NCBI GenBank assembly: GCA_030374735.1
Contig: JASCIV010000009.1
Span: forward strand, 23,932-87,931
Source of the DNA: Gracilaria caudata
Taxonomy: Eukaryota > Rhodophyta > Florideophyceae > Gracilariales > Gracilariaceae
Direction of reading: 5' to 3'
Length of the DNA stretch: 64,000 bases
The notes below the pieces were generated by a model, which worked only from the letters and a program-made list of their open reading frames with translations, was not told the DNA's origin and made no database searches. This document shows, piece after piece, positions 21,409-31,185 of the stretch. Position 1 is the first letter of the stretch. Each line of letters opens with the position of its first letter. The position numbers and the translations under genes are program-made.

Positions 21409-22778
21409 GAGTGAATGAACTCCTTTCCTATTTCATACCGTAAAGAATCGAGCGACTCTGCCGGCGTCATATGCCAGTTTCAATTTCTGTTTCGAGGGCT
21501 CTGTCATACATGAGTTTTGACATTCTCTAGCGTACGGTTACAGTATAGATTCGAAGTGTTTTTGGGGCAAAGAGTTCAACTTGAATACATCACAGGGTGC
21601 TCATGCTTTCCCGGAAATGTGTCAAAATCTTATTTGATGTTGGCGGATTGTGAAAATAGAGGTCAGCTACCTTCGTGTATGTTTTCCCGCATGGGGACCT
21701 GAACAGAGTTTGTGAAACTTCAATGAACTCTCACCGGCACAATGTACGATCTTCCATGCAAATGTGCCGATGCCCCCAGTTCAAGCCAATGTTCCGAAGT
21801 AGGCTGCACCTGTAAGCCGACGAACCGTACAAGCTCCGTCTTCAAAAGGAACTACGTACTCTTCGTAACTTACGAACTCGAGACCTGGATTTGACCGTAC
21901 TGTTATCACGTACGTAGATACTTTGGAAGGGTTGCTGGGCCAGTACACTGGTATCCCTCGTTACCCTGGAAGAAATGTTCTGCATCGCAAGCCTTACATG
22001 CGAATCACATCCAGCTGGCACGAGAGAGAGAACTGTAGACGGCTAAGCTTGCAAGGGCACCAACTGAGAGCACTCGAAAATAATTAAAAGCAAATCAGTT
22101 CAACCGTTGCGCGTCAACTTGAGGCACAATCGGCTATACACCAAGTTGTGGGGCCCTCAACGTCGTCTGCGAGCTGAAGCTGAGGCCCGGTCCAGTGAAA
22201 CGTAACCTTCTTAGATATCTACCCGTGGGCCAGGAAGTATCATCCTTTTACTCTGTCCACCTGCAGTTCAAGGGTATAAAGGGAAAGCTACCACGGCCAA
22301 CTTTCCAGTTGCTTGATTCTGAACATTGCAGTGCAAACCGTGGCGGGTTATGTCGAAGGTAACGGCTTAATGAGGTGACGGCGATAAGAGCCTTGAGACA
22401 CACAATCGAATGTGCATCCAATCCTCAAAAAACCGCATTTTCCAAATCTGCCTCAAATCTGGTCGTTTCTCACGGACTGAAACGTCTAAAGTACCTCAGT
22501 TGATACACTTGCTAATTCAACACTTTGGTCAAATTCTTTCTAACATTTTGAAATCTGGGGTTAACCTCTACTGCTTTGGCGCCAAACTTACTCCACATCT
22601 GTCGCCCCCTCCCTTCGCGGAAGGCCTTGACTTGCTGTGTATTCCTCTTTCTTCATTAGCTCCTTCTCCAACGTTGTCCACGGATTTGGCTTAACTATTT
22701 TACTGTGACTTCTTACTTGCTATCTGACGGTGCTTCTTGCTAGGGGAAGGCGGCTGAAGTACGACACCTCCGCCTACC

Positions 22779-24581
22779 ATGAGAACAGGTTTTGTAAAAA
22801 GGATGCGACATACCCACAACGATTCTGGCCTCCTAATGTTATCAAAATCTCTTAAAGGGATTTTGAGGAGCGAAGGTAGAAGCTTCTTGAACGATTCTGT
22901 TGCAGAAGATCTCGTGAGTCGTGTGTCTCTGCGATGTGCAGCCAAGAATCTTCACTCAATTGCAGATATATTGAGACGAGGTAAGCTGGACGACTTTTGC
23001 GATGATCATCTCGAGATAATATGGCTGGTGTCATGTTCCATGGAGTGTTATAAACTCTTTTCCAGATCCACACTCGACGCGCTGCTCAGGACCGCGTTCA
23101 TTGCCATTCTTCATGAGGTGAGAATAACCGGATCAATGTTAAAGACGCGGGAGTTCAACAGATCAATCTGTTACTTCAATGACGTATTCCCGGACGTTAG
23201 GATTGATCATGAGAAGCTTCAGTTGTTTCGAGATAGAGCAGTATCGACTATACGGCATGTCTCGAAGCTTTTCCGTGAATCCCGAAATCGTGCGGCATTG
23301 TCTTTAGCTACGCACCACGAAAAGAAAACTTCATGGCCTGGTCTCGTGGCTGTACTGAGGAAAGAAGCCAAGAGATTAGGAATTGAATATTCAGCATTAT
23401 CTGGAGGAGTTATACCAGCTGAAGTAAACCGTGAAAAGAAACTGAAGAACGGTTCCCGAAGCAGACACGAACGCATGGTGGAAAAGGACTACGCGTATCA
23501 AGATGATGATGAATACAGCGAAGACCTTCTTGCACCGGGCGAGGTTGCATATAATGATTTAGAAGATCAAGATATTTACCTACTCGACCACCATGACTAC
23601 GGGCACGAGGGTCCGAGCCGCAACATTGAGCGTCGTCAACCACGAGCAGGGCAATTACGTGGACGCGACCAACATTCGAGAAGTAAAGCAAGGAGTCGAA
23701 AAAAGAGCGCGGGGGCGCGGGGATACCACATTGATTATGAGGAAGAAGAGGTAGGGAGCGTTCGACATGGTCCAAAACCGGACAAGTTAGTTCCCCAAAA
23801 TGACGATGACTCTGTAGCATTAGGATTTGGAGGTTTGGAGTCACAGGATTTTCCTTCAGCAGTCGTAAGTTCTAAAACAGACGATGCACAGATTGAGAAG
23901 GAGCGAGCTGATGATCGAGAATCTGTTGAAGAGAGTTCAGACGAGCACATGCTTATTGTGGACGCGGATTTTGGTGGCAGCGTCACTCTAAGCGATCAAA
24001 TACAACAAGCGAAGCTGGAAAACAAAGAAGTATGCGTGCAAGAACTTCATAAGGCCTCTACAGCATTGGACAAGCTTGGTCCGCAAGATCCTTTGGATGA
24101 AATTTCGGAAGATAGAAAAGTTCTAGACCGTAAGGTTCGAGCTCGACGCACACATGGCCTAAAACGCTCTCCACGAGAGGCCAGTCCTATCCCAGACTCT
24201 GAAGGTGTTCAAGTAATGAAGCGAAGAAGAAGGAATGTGGGAACGCTACAAAAGACTCCGGTCCAACCTCGAAGAGGACAAAAATATGAACCTGTTTTGA
24301 AAGTTAAACGTGGTCGCTTCACGCCTCGTGAAGACGAATGGTTAATCGAAGGTATAAGAAAACATGGATGGGGTTCATGGAAGGAGATTGTAAACGAATT
24401 TTTCGAAGACGGTGAATTCACGCGACTTGCCATGAGCTTGAAGGATCGCGCCAGGACCTTAGGTCTCAATCCTGATAAGTATCCAAGGAGGACAGGAGTG
24501 AGGGGAAGGCCAAGATCGAAATTTAGGGAACGAGTTGGAGAGCAAGAAATTGAAGAAATCGAAGACGACGGCGAAGAATAA
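22779..24581 (+). CDS. Myb/SANT DNA-binding protein, TRF-like candidate
   Basis: 600 aa, single exon. Residues about 509-570 form one Myb-type repeat with spaced tryptophans (RFTPREDEWLIEGIRKHGWGSWKEI) and a third helix MSLKDRARTL. The last feature resembles the telobox helix (VDLKDKWR) of telomere-repeat binding proteins. A helical N-terminal region of about 200 residues is followed by a long acidic and basic disordered linker, and then the C-terminal Myb. That is the layout of animal and yeast TRF/Tbf1 proteins, where the N-terminal domain dimerises. The telomeric role is inference from architecture. A basic tail with an AT-hook-like GVRGRPRSK follows the Myb. Generic Myb transcription factor is the main alternative. 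The CSN6 gene converges on it 326 bp downstream. Confidence 0.7.
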   Translation: MRTGFVKRMRHTHNDSGLLMLSKSLKGILRSEGRSFLNDSVAEDLVSRVSLRCAAKNLHSIADILRRGKLDDFCDDHLEIIWLVSCSMECYKLFSRSTLDALLRTAFIAILHEVRITGSMLKTREFNRSICYFNDVFPDVRIDHEKLQLFRDRAVSTIRHVSKLFRESRNRAALSLATHHEKKTSWPGLVAVLRKEAKRLGIEYSALSGGVIPAEVNREKKLKNGSRSRHERMVEKDYAYQDDDEYSEDLLAPGEVAYNDLEDQDIYLLDHHDYGHEGPSRNIERRQPRAGQLRGRDQHSRSKARSRKKSAGARGYHIDYEEEEVGSVRHGPKPDKLVPQNDDDSVALGFGGLESQDFPSAVVSSKTDDAQIEKERADDRESVEESSDEHMLIVDADFGGSVTLSDQIQQAKLENKEVCVQELHKASTALDKLGPQDPLDEISEDRKVLDRKVRARRTHGLKRSPREASPIPDSEGVQVMKRRRRNVGTLQKTPVQPRRGQKYEPVLKVKRGRFTPREDEWLIEGIRKHGWGSWKEIVNEFFEDGEFTRLAMSLKDRARTLGLNPDKYPRRTGVRGRPRSKFRERVGEQEIEEIEDDGEE

Positions 24582-24907
24582 GACAAAAGCAGCCCAGGAA
24601 TGTCGTACCCAAGACCGTGAAGGAGGGATATTTGAGATTGCAGTAAGCGGCCAGACTTTTGTCTGGAGCATTATATCCTCATTGTCCAACCTGGCGTTTC
24701 GGAGAGCGATATTGCAGACATTCTTTCATCCCCCGGTAAAGCTTTTAGAGAGAGTTTTCCAAATCTTTAGCACGGTCTGATGCTGTCGCAGCTCAGTAGA
24801 TACACGATAAGACTACAATATTCGCTACATCACGAGGTTGGCTGAGAACGCTACACTGCTTGCCATATGTACCGCGTGCAGGACATACACTACCGGCAAT
24901 GAGTCAC
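24582..24907. other. Convergent 3' spacer Myb/CSN6
   Basis: The 326 bp between two convergent genes should contain both polyadenylation regions. Nothing else seen. Confidence 0.6.
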
Positions 24908-26017
24908 TTAAGGTCTGGGGTACAAGCCACGTCTTCTTGCTCCACCAACAGGTGTGGCTCTCTCACTAAACCGATTGAACATGTCCACAGCTTCATTCAG
25001 AGAACACACTGACTTCGTTACACCACAAAGGTAGGCAACGACCATTGAGTCGTGCTTTTCGTCAGCAAAAGCAGCTGAAAACTCTGCACAGTCAAGTGCA
25101 GGCAATCGGGCACATACTCCTGCAATACGGCGTAACAATTCATGATTTAGCTCTATTTCACCTTTCGCAGTTGCTTCTAGGAAGTCAACTATAACCCTTA
25201 TGCGGCGTTCAAGCATATTGATCGAGCGCTTCAGATTATTGAGATGTAATGTAGTACTCGAAGCACCATCTCCTCCTCCAGGGACTGCATGTCGCATGAC
25301 ATGATCAACTGCAATTCTTTCAGAATCTTCAGATGCATAACGATGTGGTATTGGAGCAAATTTCATCGTAGGCTTTTCTTGTCTCACCCGTAATTCCGTT
25401 TGGTACGTGGTTAGCAATCCAGATGACTTGGTGAAGGACTTCATGGAGTCCATCATGTCTTCTCCGCCGCCTTTTGTGTGCAAATCGTTCTGTGAGGTTG
25501 AAAACTTAGAAGCCGGGTTCATCACAAGCAGAATGGGAGCTTCGTTTATCCTCGAAAAAACTTCAGTGTGCAAACGAAGGTCTTCGGGAGTCAGTTCCGT
25601 GCCAATGAAGTACCATCCCACTACGACATACTTCGAGAAGATTTGCTGGTATTGCTCAATTCGCTTCTCCATGAAGTCCCTATCAATCTCTGTTTTACGT
25701 TCGGCAGATACTCTCGCGGGTAGTTCAAAAGAATGACATACTTCCACCATTCTCCCTCGTTGTATTCCCAGCAGAATACCCAACACGCGTGGCTCCTTTC
25801 CATCCTCGCTGAACGGTATCAGTCCGTTGTTAGAATCTTGCACATTTTTCCTTGTCAGTGCGTTCGGAAACAACCTGATGGCAGAAAATCGTGTGAAGTG
25901 ATCGGACAAATTGAGAACAACTAGAGGATGAAGAATGATAGGCGCCCTCTCATCATTTGAGCCCTCTGTCAAAGTGTCAAGGTCACTTTGTGGCGCCGAG
26001 TGAAGTTTTCCGATCAT
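24908..26017 (-). CDS. CSN6: COP9 signalosome subunit 6 (MPN-, no JAMM)
   Basis: 369 aa, single exon. CSN6 is the inactive MPN-domain partner of CSN5 in the COP9 signalosome, which removes NEDD8 from cullins. The MPN domain opens with ILHPLVVLNLSDHFTRF, continues with VLGILLGIQRGRMVEVCHSFEL, and has VVVGWYFIGTELTPEDLRLH. The JAMM zinc residues (HxH...SxxD) are absent, as expected for CSN6 and eIF3f. After the MPN come IAVDHVMRHA, LHLNNLKRSINMLERRIRVIVDFLEATAKGE and the C-terminal RRRGLYPRP, all in the order found in CSN6. eIF3f is the alternative but lacks the GLY/GLF-type ending. CSN6 acts on cullin ligases and APC2 is a cullin relative, but there is no positional link. Confidence 0.93.
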   Translation of the reverse strand: MIGKLHSAPQSDLDTLTEGSNDERAPIILHPLVVLNLSDHFTRFSAIRLFPNALTRKNVQDSNNGLIPFSEDGKEPRVLGILLGIQRGRMVEVCHSFELPARVSAERKTEIDRDFMEKRIEQYQQIFSKYVVVGWYFIGTELTPEDLRLHTEVFSRINEAPILLVMNPASKFSTSQNDLHTKGGGEDMMDSMKSFTKSSGLLTTYQTELRVRQEKPTMKFAPIPHRYASEDSERIAVDHVMRHAVPGGGDGASSTTLHLNNLKRSINMLERRIRVIVDFLEATAKGEIELNHELLRRIAGVCARLPALDCAEFSAAFADEKHDSMVVAYLCGVTKSVCSLNEAVDMFNRFSERATPVGGARRRGLYPRP

Positions 26018-26725
26018 GATGAAGAGAGATATACAGATATATATATCAAGGAATCAAGTGAAGAAGAAGACCAAGTCCAACTCGTGACACAGAATGCGGT
26101 CCAAATATGAGGTGATGGTGTCTGCTTTGTCAGTGTTTTATGAAAATGGGAGCGTCCCCGACCCCAAATTGAAAGAAGTGCTTGACAGCTGATTCTACCG
26201 AAAAAGAACGGCTCTGTACAAGTATGTCAACAAGATTGTTACGCTTGCAGTAAAAGGTAATGACGTGCGCTTGATTTGGGAAACGCAGCTATGAAGTTGA
26301 GAGAACTCGAGATGGAGACTAGTCCTTGGTGGAGACATGAAACGAACCTGTTTGCTATTGCTATAGCCTCTTTCTATCCTTGTAACAAAATCAGTTACCC
26401 CTGTATTTCGTGTCGAGGGAACCTTGGCAACGCGAGATTAAAGTAGGTTACGGAAATGTTAATAAAAATATTCCAAAAGGATTACCCCTGTAACACTTTC
26501 TAGTTTGGATCTAAGATCAAAAACGAAATTGCTTCACTGTGTTAGCCCCGTTTCATCCAGAATAGATCATAATGTTATCCACAAAATGTCATCTTGAGCA
26601 GAGCATCCAACTCGGAAGTTTGAATGTTTGCGACGCACACATATGCAAACTTTGCGTGTGGAATAGATATCTAGCAGTGTCATTGCGCAGAAGAGCTGTT
26701 CCCACTGCGAAGACTCTTCGTGGTC
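26018..26725. promoter_or_regulatory. Divergent spacer CSN6/OTUD6-like
   Basis: About 700 bp between divergent genes. A short AT alternation (26030-26050) lies just upstream of CSN6. No other element is recognised. Confidence 0.5.
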
Positions 26726-27610
26726 ATGGCGAGTGAAGAAGATATTTCTCTCCCTTCCATAAACCCTTCCAGAGTTAAGCAAAGGCAGGCGGAAGAAGTC
26801 GCGGAGTTCAGAAAGAAATCAGAACGTCTTCTCTCCTCCATTCCCAAGAAGCATCGTGTCGAACGAGCTAGAGCACTTGAAGAAGTGTCATCGGAAGAAA
26901 AAAAGTTATTAGCGAGATTGGCTGCGGAGCTTGAAGAACTTGGCATTTCATCAACTGAAGATGGGAGAGAAGCGCCAATCTCGTCGTTTTTTGCTGGGAG
27001 AATCCAGGACAGTAAGGATGCAGAGCCAAGAGGGGAATCAAGAGCGGCGAGGAGAAGACGACAAAAAGCGGAGAAGGACGCCGAAGCGCAGCGTCGCATA
27101 GCTGAAGAAAAGGCAAATATGGGACCAACTCCGAAACAGCTCGAAATGAGAGCGATCGAGGCTCAGCTTGCATCGCGGAATCTTCGTATTCATTCAATAC
27201 CTGCAGACGGTCATTGTCTGTATAGTGCCATAGCGCATCAAATGGAAGTGGCAAGCTTTAAATCAAATGTTCCGCCCTCTGTAGCGGGTCTACGAGGGGC
27301 CACTGCCAATTACTTGATGGACCATAAGGAAGAATATGCCCCTTTTATAGATGAAGTTGGTGGGGATGAAGAAAAGCTTGTTCAGTATTGTGAACAACTT
27401 CGAAGGGAAGCTGTTTGGGGCGGCCAAGTAGAGCTTAAAGCTATGGCTGAGCTCCTTGGTGCAGCAATAGAAGTCTATGCTGCTAATATGCCTCTCGTCA
27501 GAATGGGCAGTGTCGACGACGACAGCACAGTCTTCAGGGTCTCCTTCCACAAGAAGTACTATGGTTTAGGTGAACATTACAACAGCGTAGTCCCTCAGTC
27601 CAAACCATGA
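26726..27610 (+). CDS. OTU-domain deubiquitinase, OTUD6 type
   Basis: 294 aa from the ATG at 26726; the two codons before it (GTG GTC) are open but there is no earlier ATG. The protein cleaves ubiquitin chains or monoubiquitin as a cysteine protease. The catalytic site is PADGHCLYSAIAHQ (Asp161, Cys164) with His284 in GLGEHYNSV. The stretch WGGQVELKAMAELLGAAIEVY is typical of OTUD6A/B. The first 130 residues are a charged coiled coil (EEVAEFRKKSERLLSSIPKK...; RRRRQKAEKDAEAQRRIAEEKAN), as in OTUD6. Length is close to human OTUD6B. The next gene converges 124 bp away across a (GA)n tract. Confidence 0.93.
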   Translation: MASEEDISLPSINPSRVKQRQAEEVAEFRKKSERLLSSIPKKHRVERARALEEVSSEEKKLLARLAAELEELGISSTEDGREAPISSFFAGRIQDSKDAEPRGESRAARRRRQKAEKDAEAQRRIAEEKANMGPTPKQLEMRAIEAQLASRNLRIHSIPADGHCLYSAIAHQMEVASFKSNVPPSVAGLRGATANYLMDHKEEYAPFIDEVGGDEEKLVQYCEQLRREAVWGGQVELKAMAELLGAAIEVYAANMPLVRMGSVDDDSTVFRVSFHKKYYGLGEHYNSVVPQSKP

Positions 27611-27674
27611 GCAAATGCTTGCACTTGCAGTTGCCTTTGAGACTTCTTGTTTCCACTCGAGACATGCGGGGAGC

Positions 27675-27697
27675 GAGAGAGAGAGAGAGAGAGAGAG
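27675..27697 (+). repeat. (GA)n microsatellite
   Basis: About 11 GA units between the stop codons of two convergent genes. Confidence 0.95.
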
Positions 27698-27734
27698 TTG
27701 CGATTCAGACACATTTTGCTACGCTAGGAACTAT

Positions 27735-29561
27735 TCATATGTTTATTGCGCCAATGATGGTTCTATTCCTTCGAATCTTATTGTTATGTTCTGTAAGAAG
27801 AAGATTAAGATCATCAGACACATCTTCTCTCGAAATCGATGTGTGTGTGGGGGTTTCTTCAGTTTCCCCAAGAGCAGTCGAATGACTCTCACCTCCTTTC
27901 ATATCCGTTCGTGAGGGAAGATTATCAATATTTATCTTCGGGCACCCTGCCCTACACGAATTAGTAGTCTTTGCTCGACATCCCTTGTCAGTGAGTCCGC
28001 TGGACGAAGGGATGGATCTGCTTGCCTCCATTCGTGAACGATAGCCTCGCAGCCCTCGCTCCCGGTCCCTCCCAAGTGTTGAATCTGATAGCGGTTTCTG
28101 TTCATTTGCTGCAATTGTACTACTCTGTTCGGTATCATTAGATGCCCGCAAAGGTTTCTTGGTCTCAGCTGACGTGAAATCAATTTGAGCTGAGATGGGG
28201 TTGATGCGTCGTTCTCCAACTCCACTCGACCTGACATTACGCAAAGCGTTTCTACGATTTTGTTGTAGAGCTTTCCGTCGCTCCGGGAGCCTTCTTTTGC
28301 GTTCTTCTAACACTCGTTCATTTTCCATCTGAAGCAGATGCGATAAAGAATTACGTCGAAAGCTAGATGATTTTGCTGTTTGGAATATAGAGTTATCCTC
28401 ACTGTCGACTTTTGATCCTTGAGTGCCATTTTCACTCAGATCTGGCCTTTTAGTGTCACCGTTCCTTGCCTCAGAACGGGAAACTTGAGAAGTAGCTTCT
28501 GCTGCTGAGGGATAAGCTACGTCTTTTGCTGTACCGCTTTCCGTGCGAGCTGAACTACTGCTTCCTGCTCCTCTCTCACTCTTGCTCTTCCGCAGCCTCT
28601 CGTTGTGTTCTTCCATTATCTTGACGAGGTCTAAATCGACGGAGAATGTATTATTATCAGTTGCGTCTGCTTCAAAATCATTGGCGGACCGGGTAAACTC
28701 TGATCTCGCAGCTGAGCTCCAATTTAGACTACTCCCATCCTTTTCATATGAACCAGAGTTATTAGCAGAGCGTGTTCTCATGACGCTGCCTTCCAACTCT
28801 GGCTTTGAAGTTTCTTTAGAAACCCGGAACTCAGGTTTCGACAGACGATCGTTCTGGGTAGCTCTCAGACATTTCGCTTGCGGGACACTTCTTTCAGGTG
28901 GGCGAGGCTTTCGCCGAGCAGGATTTGGTTGCGCTCGTGGTCTAGGTTGTTCTTGAGTTGCTTTCTGCTCCAATTCAACCGACACTGAAGAGGCTGGTGA
29001 ACGGCGTGGCCGTCTCAATGGAACCGATTTTTCGTCTTTGCAAACCTGCGGGATCCATGCATCGCTACGAGTGCCACGGTTGACATTCTGCGGTGTTGGT
29101 GATGGCGTGTGATCTGAGTTTGAGATTGCTGGTAGCGACAAACCCCGTGCTGGCGATGCATCAGTTTTCGAAGATGAGGCCGTGCTTTCTTGTACAGTAC
29201 CATCAGTCCCCTGAGCCTGCTTCCGCTGGAATTCTGCGAGGTATTCGGCAAAGGTGGTTTGCGGACGATGGTGATATAGGGGCTTTCCCATGTTTTGCAG
29301 CCTATTTCGCTGAGGAGAAAGAGACCTCCTATGCAGTGTACGATGTAGCGAAGGATCCTCATATAGAGAACGGAAGAAACCTCGTGTCTCGTCATCACTA
29401 TCATATACAGATTCCAGTAGCGGTGGATTCACATCTCCCAGGGTACATGGATATGCGACCGCTGCTTCGAAGTCGAAATAAGTGGGACATCGAATGTTCT
29501 CGAGCCATTCTTCTCCGGAACCAGAGCCAGAAACTGGTTGGGTGTTAGTTGTCGGCGGCAT
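27735..29561 (-). CDS. Disordered protein of unknown function
   Basis: 608 aa, open over 1.8 kb, so likely real, but no domain is recognised. The N-terminus has a compact motif (EEWLENIRCPTYFDFEAAVAYP), then an acidic patch. Most of the rest is low-complexity Ser/Arg/Pro/Asn. A short motif occurs twice: LVKIMEEHNERLRKSKSE (middle) and LNLLLTEHNNKIRRNR (C-terminus). A basic helix (ENERVLEERKRRLPERRKAL) lies between them. The PTYFDF motif and the EHNxxxR helices vaguely recall TPX2-type spindle proteins, but this is too weak to name. It ends 124 bp from the OTUD6-like stop. Confidence 0.7.
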   Translation of the reverse strand: MPPTTNTQPVSGSGSGEEWLENIRCPTYFDFEAAVAYPCTLGDVNPPLLESVYDSDDETRGFFRSLYEDPSLHRTLHRRSLSPQRNRLQNMGKPLYHHRPQTTFAEYLAEFQRKQAQGTDGTVQESTASSSKTDASPARGLSLPAISNSDHTPSPTPQNVNRGTRSDAWIPQVCKDEKSVPLRRPRRSPASSVSVELEQKATQEQPRPRAQPNPARRKPRPPERSVPQAKCLRATQNDRLSKPEFRVSKETSKPELEGSVMRTRSANNSGSYEKDGSSLNWSSAARSEFTRSANDFEADATDNNTFSVDLDLVKIMEEHNERLRKSKSERGAGSSSSARTESGTAKDVAYPSAAEATSQVSRSEARNGDTKRPDLSENGTQGSKVDSEDNSIFQTAKSSSFRRNSLSHLLQMENERVLEERKRRLPERRKALQQNRRNALRNVRSSGVGERRINPISAQIDFTSAETKKPLRASNDTEQSSTIAANEQKPLSDSTLGRDRERGLRGYRSRMEASRSIPSSSGLTDKGCRAKTTNSCRAGCPKINIDNLPSRTDMKGGESHSTALGETEETPTHTSISREDVSDDLNLLLTEHNNKIRRNRTIIGAINI

Positions 29562-29926
29562 TATTGCGAACGTTTGATGTTCCTTGTCTAATAAAAACCG
29601 AGGACGGAATCAAACAAAGCACGAGCTTGGGGAAAGTAGAGCTTCCACATACACAAAGTCATGGTCGCATTTATTATCGCCCTTGGAAGCCTGCAGAACT
29701 CTACGGTCTCATGGTCGCAATCCACATTGTACAATGGTACTAACGGCGGAACGTGCTGATTATGGACGTTCTTGTGCCTAAGTTGAAACCGGACACCTGC
29801 AAACTGTTTTGAGTTGACCACAAATTCAAATATATTCTGTAACGGTTGAATTCAAAGTGACCAATGGAGAGCCACTTTTTTTTGAATGGCAAGCCAATAC
29901 CTTTAACCCTTTTGGGACTGAAAGTT

Positions 29927-29952
29927 CTTAAGTCTAGCTCAGTAGACTTAAG
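29927..29952. repeat. Palindrome copy 1, CTTAAGTCTA arms
   Basis: Arms CTTAAGTCTA and TAGACTTAAG are perfect 10-bp complements around the 6-base spacer GCTCAG. Confidence 0.95.
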
Positions 29953-30142
29953 AAGTAGCCAATAAAATCGCGAGAACAAGTTGAATTGCATTATTTTGAG
30001 CCCGTCGTAGTTGACTGACTGTCTATGTGTGCATATTGATTTTCGTGATTTTTGAGCATTGGCTAAATGTCGCCCAGCGAGTTCGTGACAGCTAATGAAA
30101 ACGCGAGACTGGTACAGTTACGTAAACTGTGCATAGTATGAG

Positions 30143-30170
30143 CTTAAGTCTACCACAGTAGACTTTTAAG
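30143..30170. repeat. Palindrome copy 2, CTTAAGTCTA arms
   Basis: Same left arm; spacer CCACAG; the right arm has two extra T residues (TAGACTTTTAAG). Confidence 0.95.
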
Positions 30171-30233
30171 TAAAATCACCACATGGCAGAATGACAGCCA
30201 ATTATTTTTGCTGACATCCAATCACAGTTGTTT

Positions 30234-30259
30234 CTTAAGTCTATTGTACTAGACTTAAG
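30234..30259. repeat. Palindrome copy 3, CTTAAGTCTA arms
   Basis: Perfect 10-bp arms identical to copy 1, with a different 6-base spacer, TTGTAC. Confidence 0.95.
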
Positions 30260-31185
30260 ATTTTAGTCTCAAAAACTGCCGCCCATTACTGGCAAATCCA
30301 ATTTCCAATTCCCCGATTCTCTGGGACCAACGACGGGTATCCGGTGTCCACGTTTACGTTCTGCACCCTGAATGGATCTCCGTTGGGTTTGATCCAATGG
30401 ATTCGTTCGATGATCGAACTTCGATCATGCTGTAGCAGACGAGATCACAAATGATTAGTGGTTACGTGTAGGCAATCTCAGATTACGTCTGCGGACTCTG
30501 CAGTGCGGAGTATCGTTGTAGGGTTGAGGTCCTCAACTTCATAAGGATGAGAGGGCTATCCCTCTTATCCTTCTTGAACCCTCTTAACCCCGTCTTGTAT
30601 CCAGCAGAGAAAGTCAAGGAATTAGCGATTCGAGTCCCGCTGGGTCGCTTTAGGACGAGCTTGTCCTTCGAGAGGCAGTTTTTGATCATAATTCTGTGTG
30701 TCGAAAGAAAGCTAAGCAGTGTTTGCAAGGTATATCATCGTCTAACTTAACAAAGGCACTGTGGGGAAATCTCTCTGCTGGCCTCCTATTGTGTAATTGC
30801 GGGCTGTGTATTGTCATGTTCTCCGGAATTTGTCTTACTGATGTACTGAGCTTTGGTCCAAGTAGCTTATCCACGGATTACGGCATTTTTTCGGAAGTCC
30901 GTTAGTTTGTCTTTGCTGACTGCCATCGAAAGAAGCCTCCAACTGCATCACGCTGAAAAACCAACCGGGGAAACTAAGAAGGGAACGTTCTAGCTGAGGA
31001 TTCTGATCAAACAGAAATTATTTTATAATCCTTGTCTGGATTAGTGTTCATTCACTGAACGCCTTTGAGCTGCTGCGAAAGATAAGGTCACTGTCTTGTT
31101 CCTTCACATTCTGCATATCTTTCTCTTACCCGCTCATCTGCCGTTAATTTCATAAACGGTATTCATTTAAGTCAAGCGTTCAACT

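Larger units (their letters stand above)
20342..22778. other. Long spacer with hairpin, CT tracts and one dispersed repeat
   Basis: No gene is supported over 2.4 kb. It contains a copy of the dispersed repeat (21051-21150), two (CT)8 tracts (21113-21128 and 21247-21262), the long inverted repeat at 21344-21408 and a GTAC/ACGT-rich patch near 21830-21920. The open frame at 22410-22694 has no domain content. Confidence 0.55.
29562..31185. other. Spacer with three palindromes, no gene
   Basis: This 1.6-kb AT-rich spacer separates two divergent genes. It carries three copies of one palindrome (29927, 30143 and 30234, listed below). The stretch 30480-30700 has several short inverted repeats but no coherent gene. 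It should include the promoters of the disordered-protein gene and of 5-oxoprolinase. Confidence 0.6.

Noticed and set aside
27735..29561. Naming the disordered protein as TPX2
   Set aside because: Only a short PTYFDF motif and EHN helices resemble TPX2; not enough to assign.
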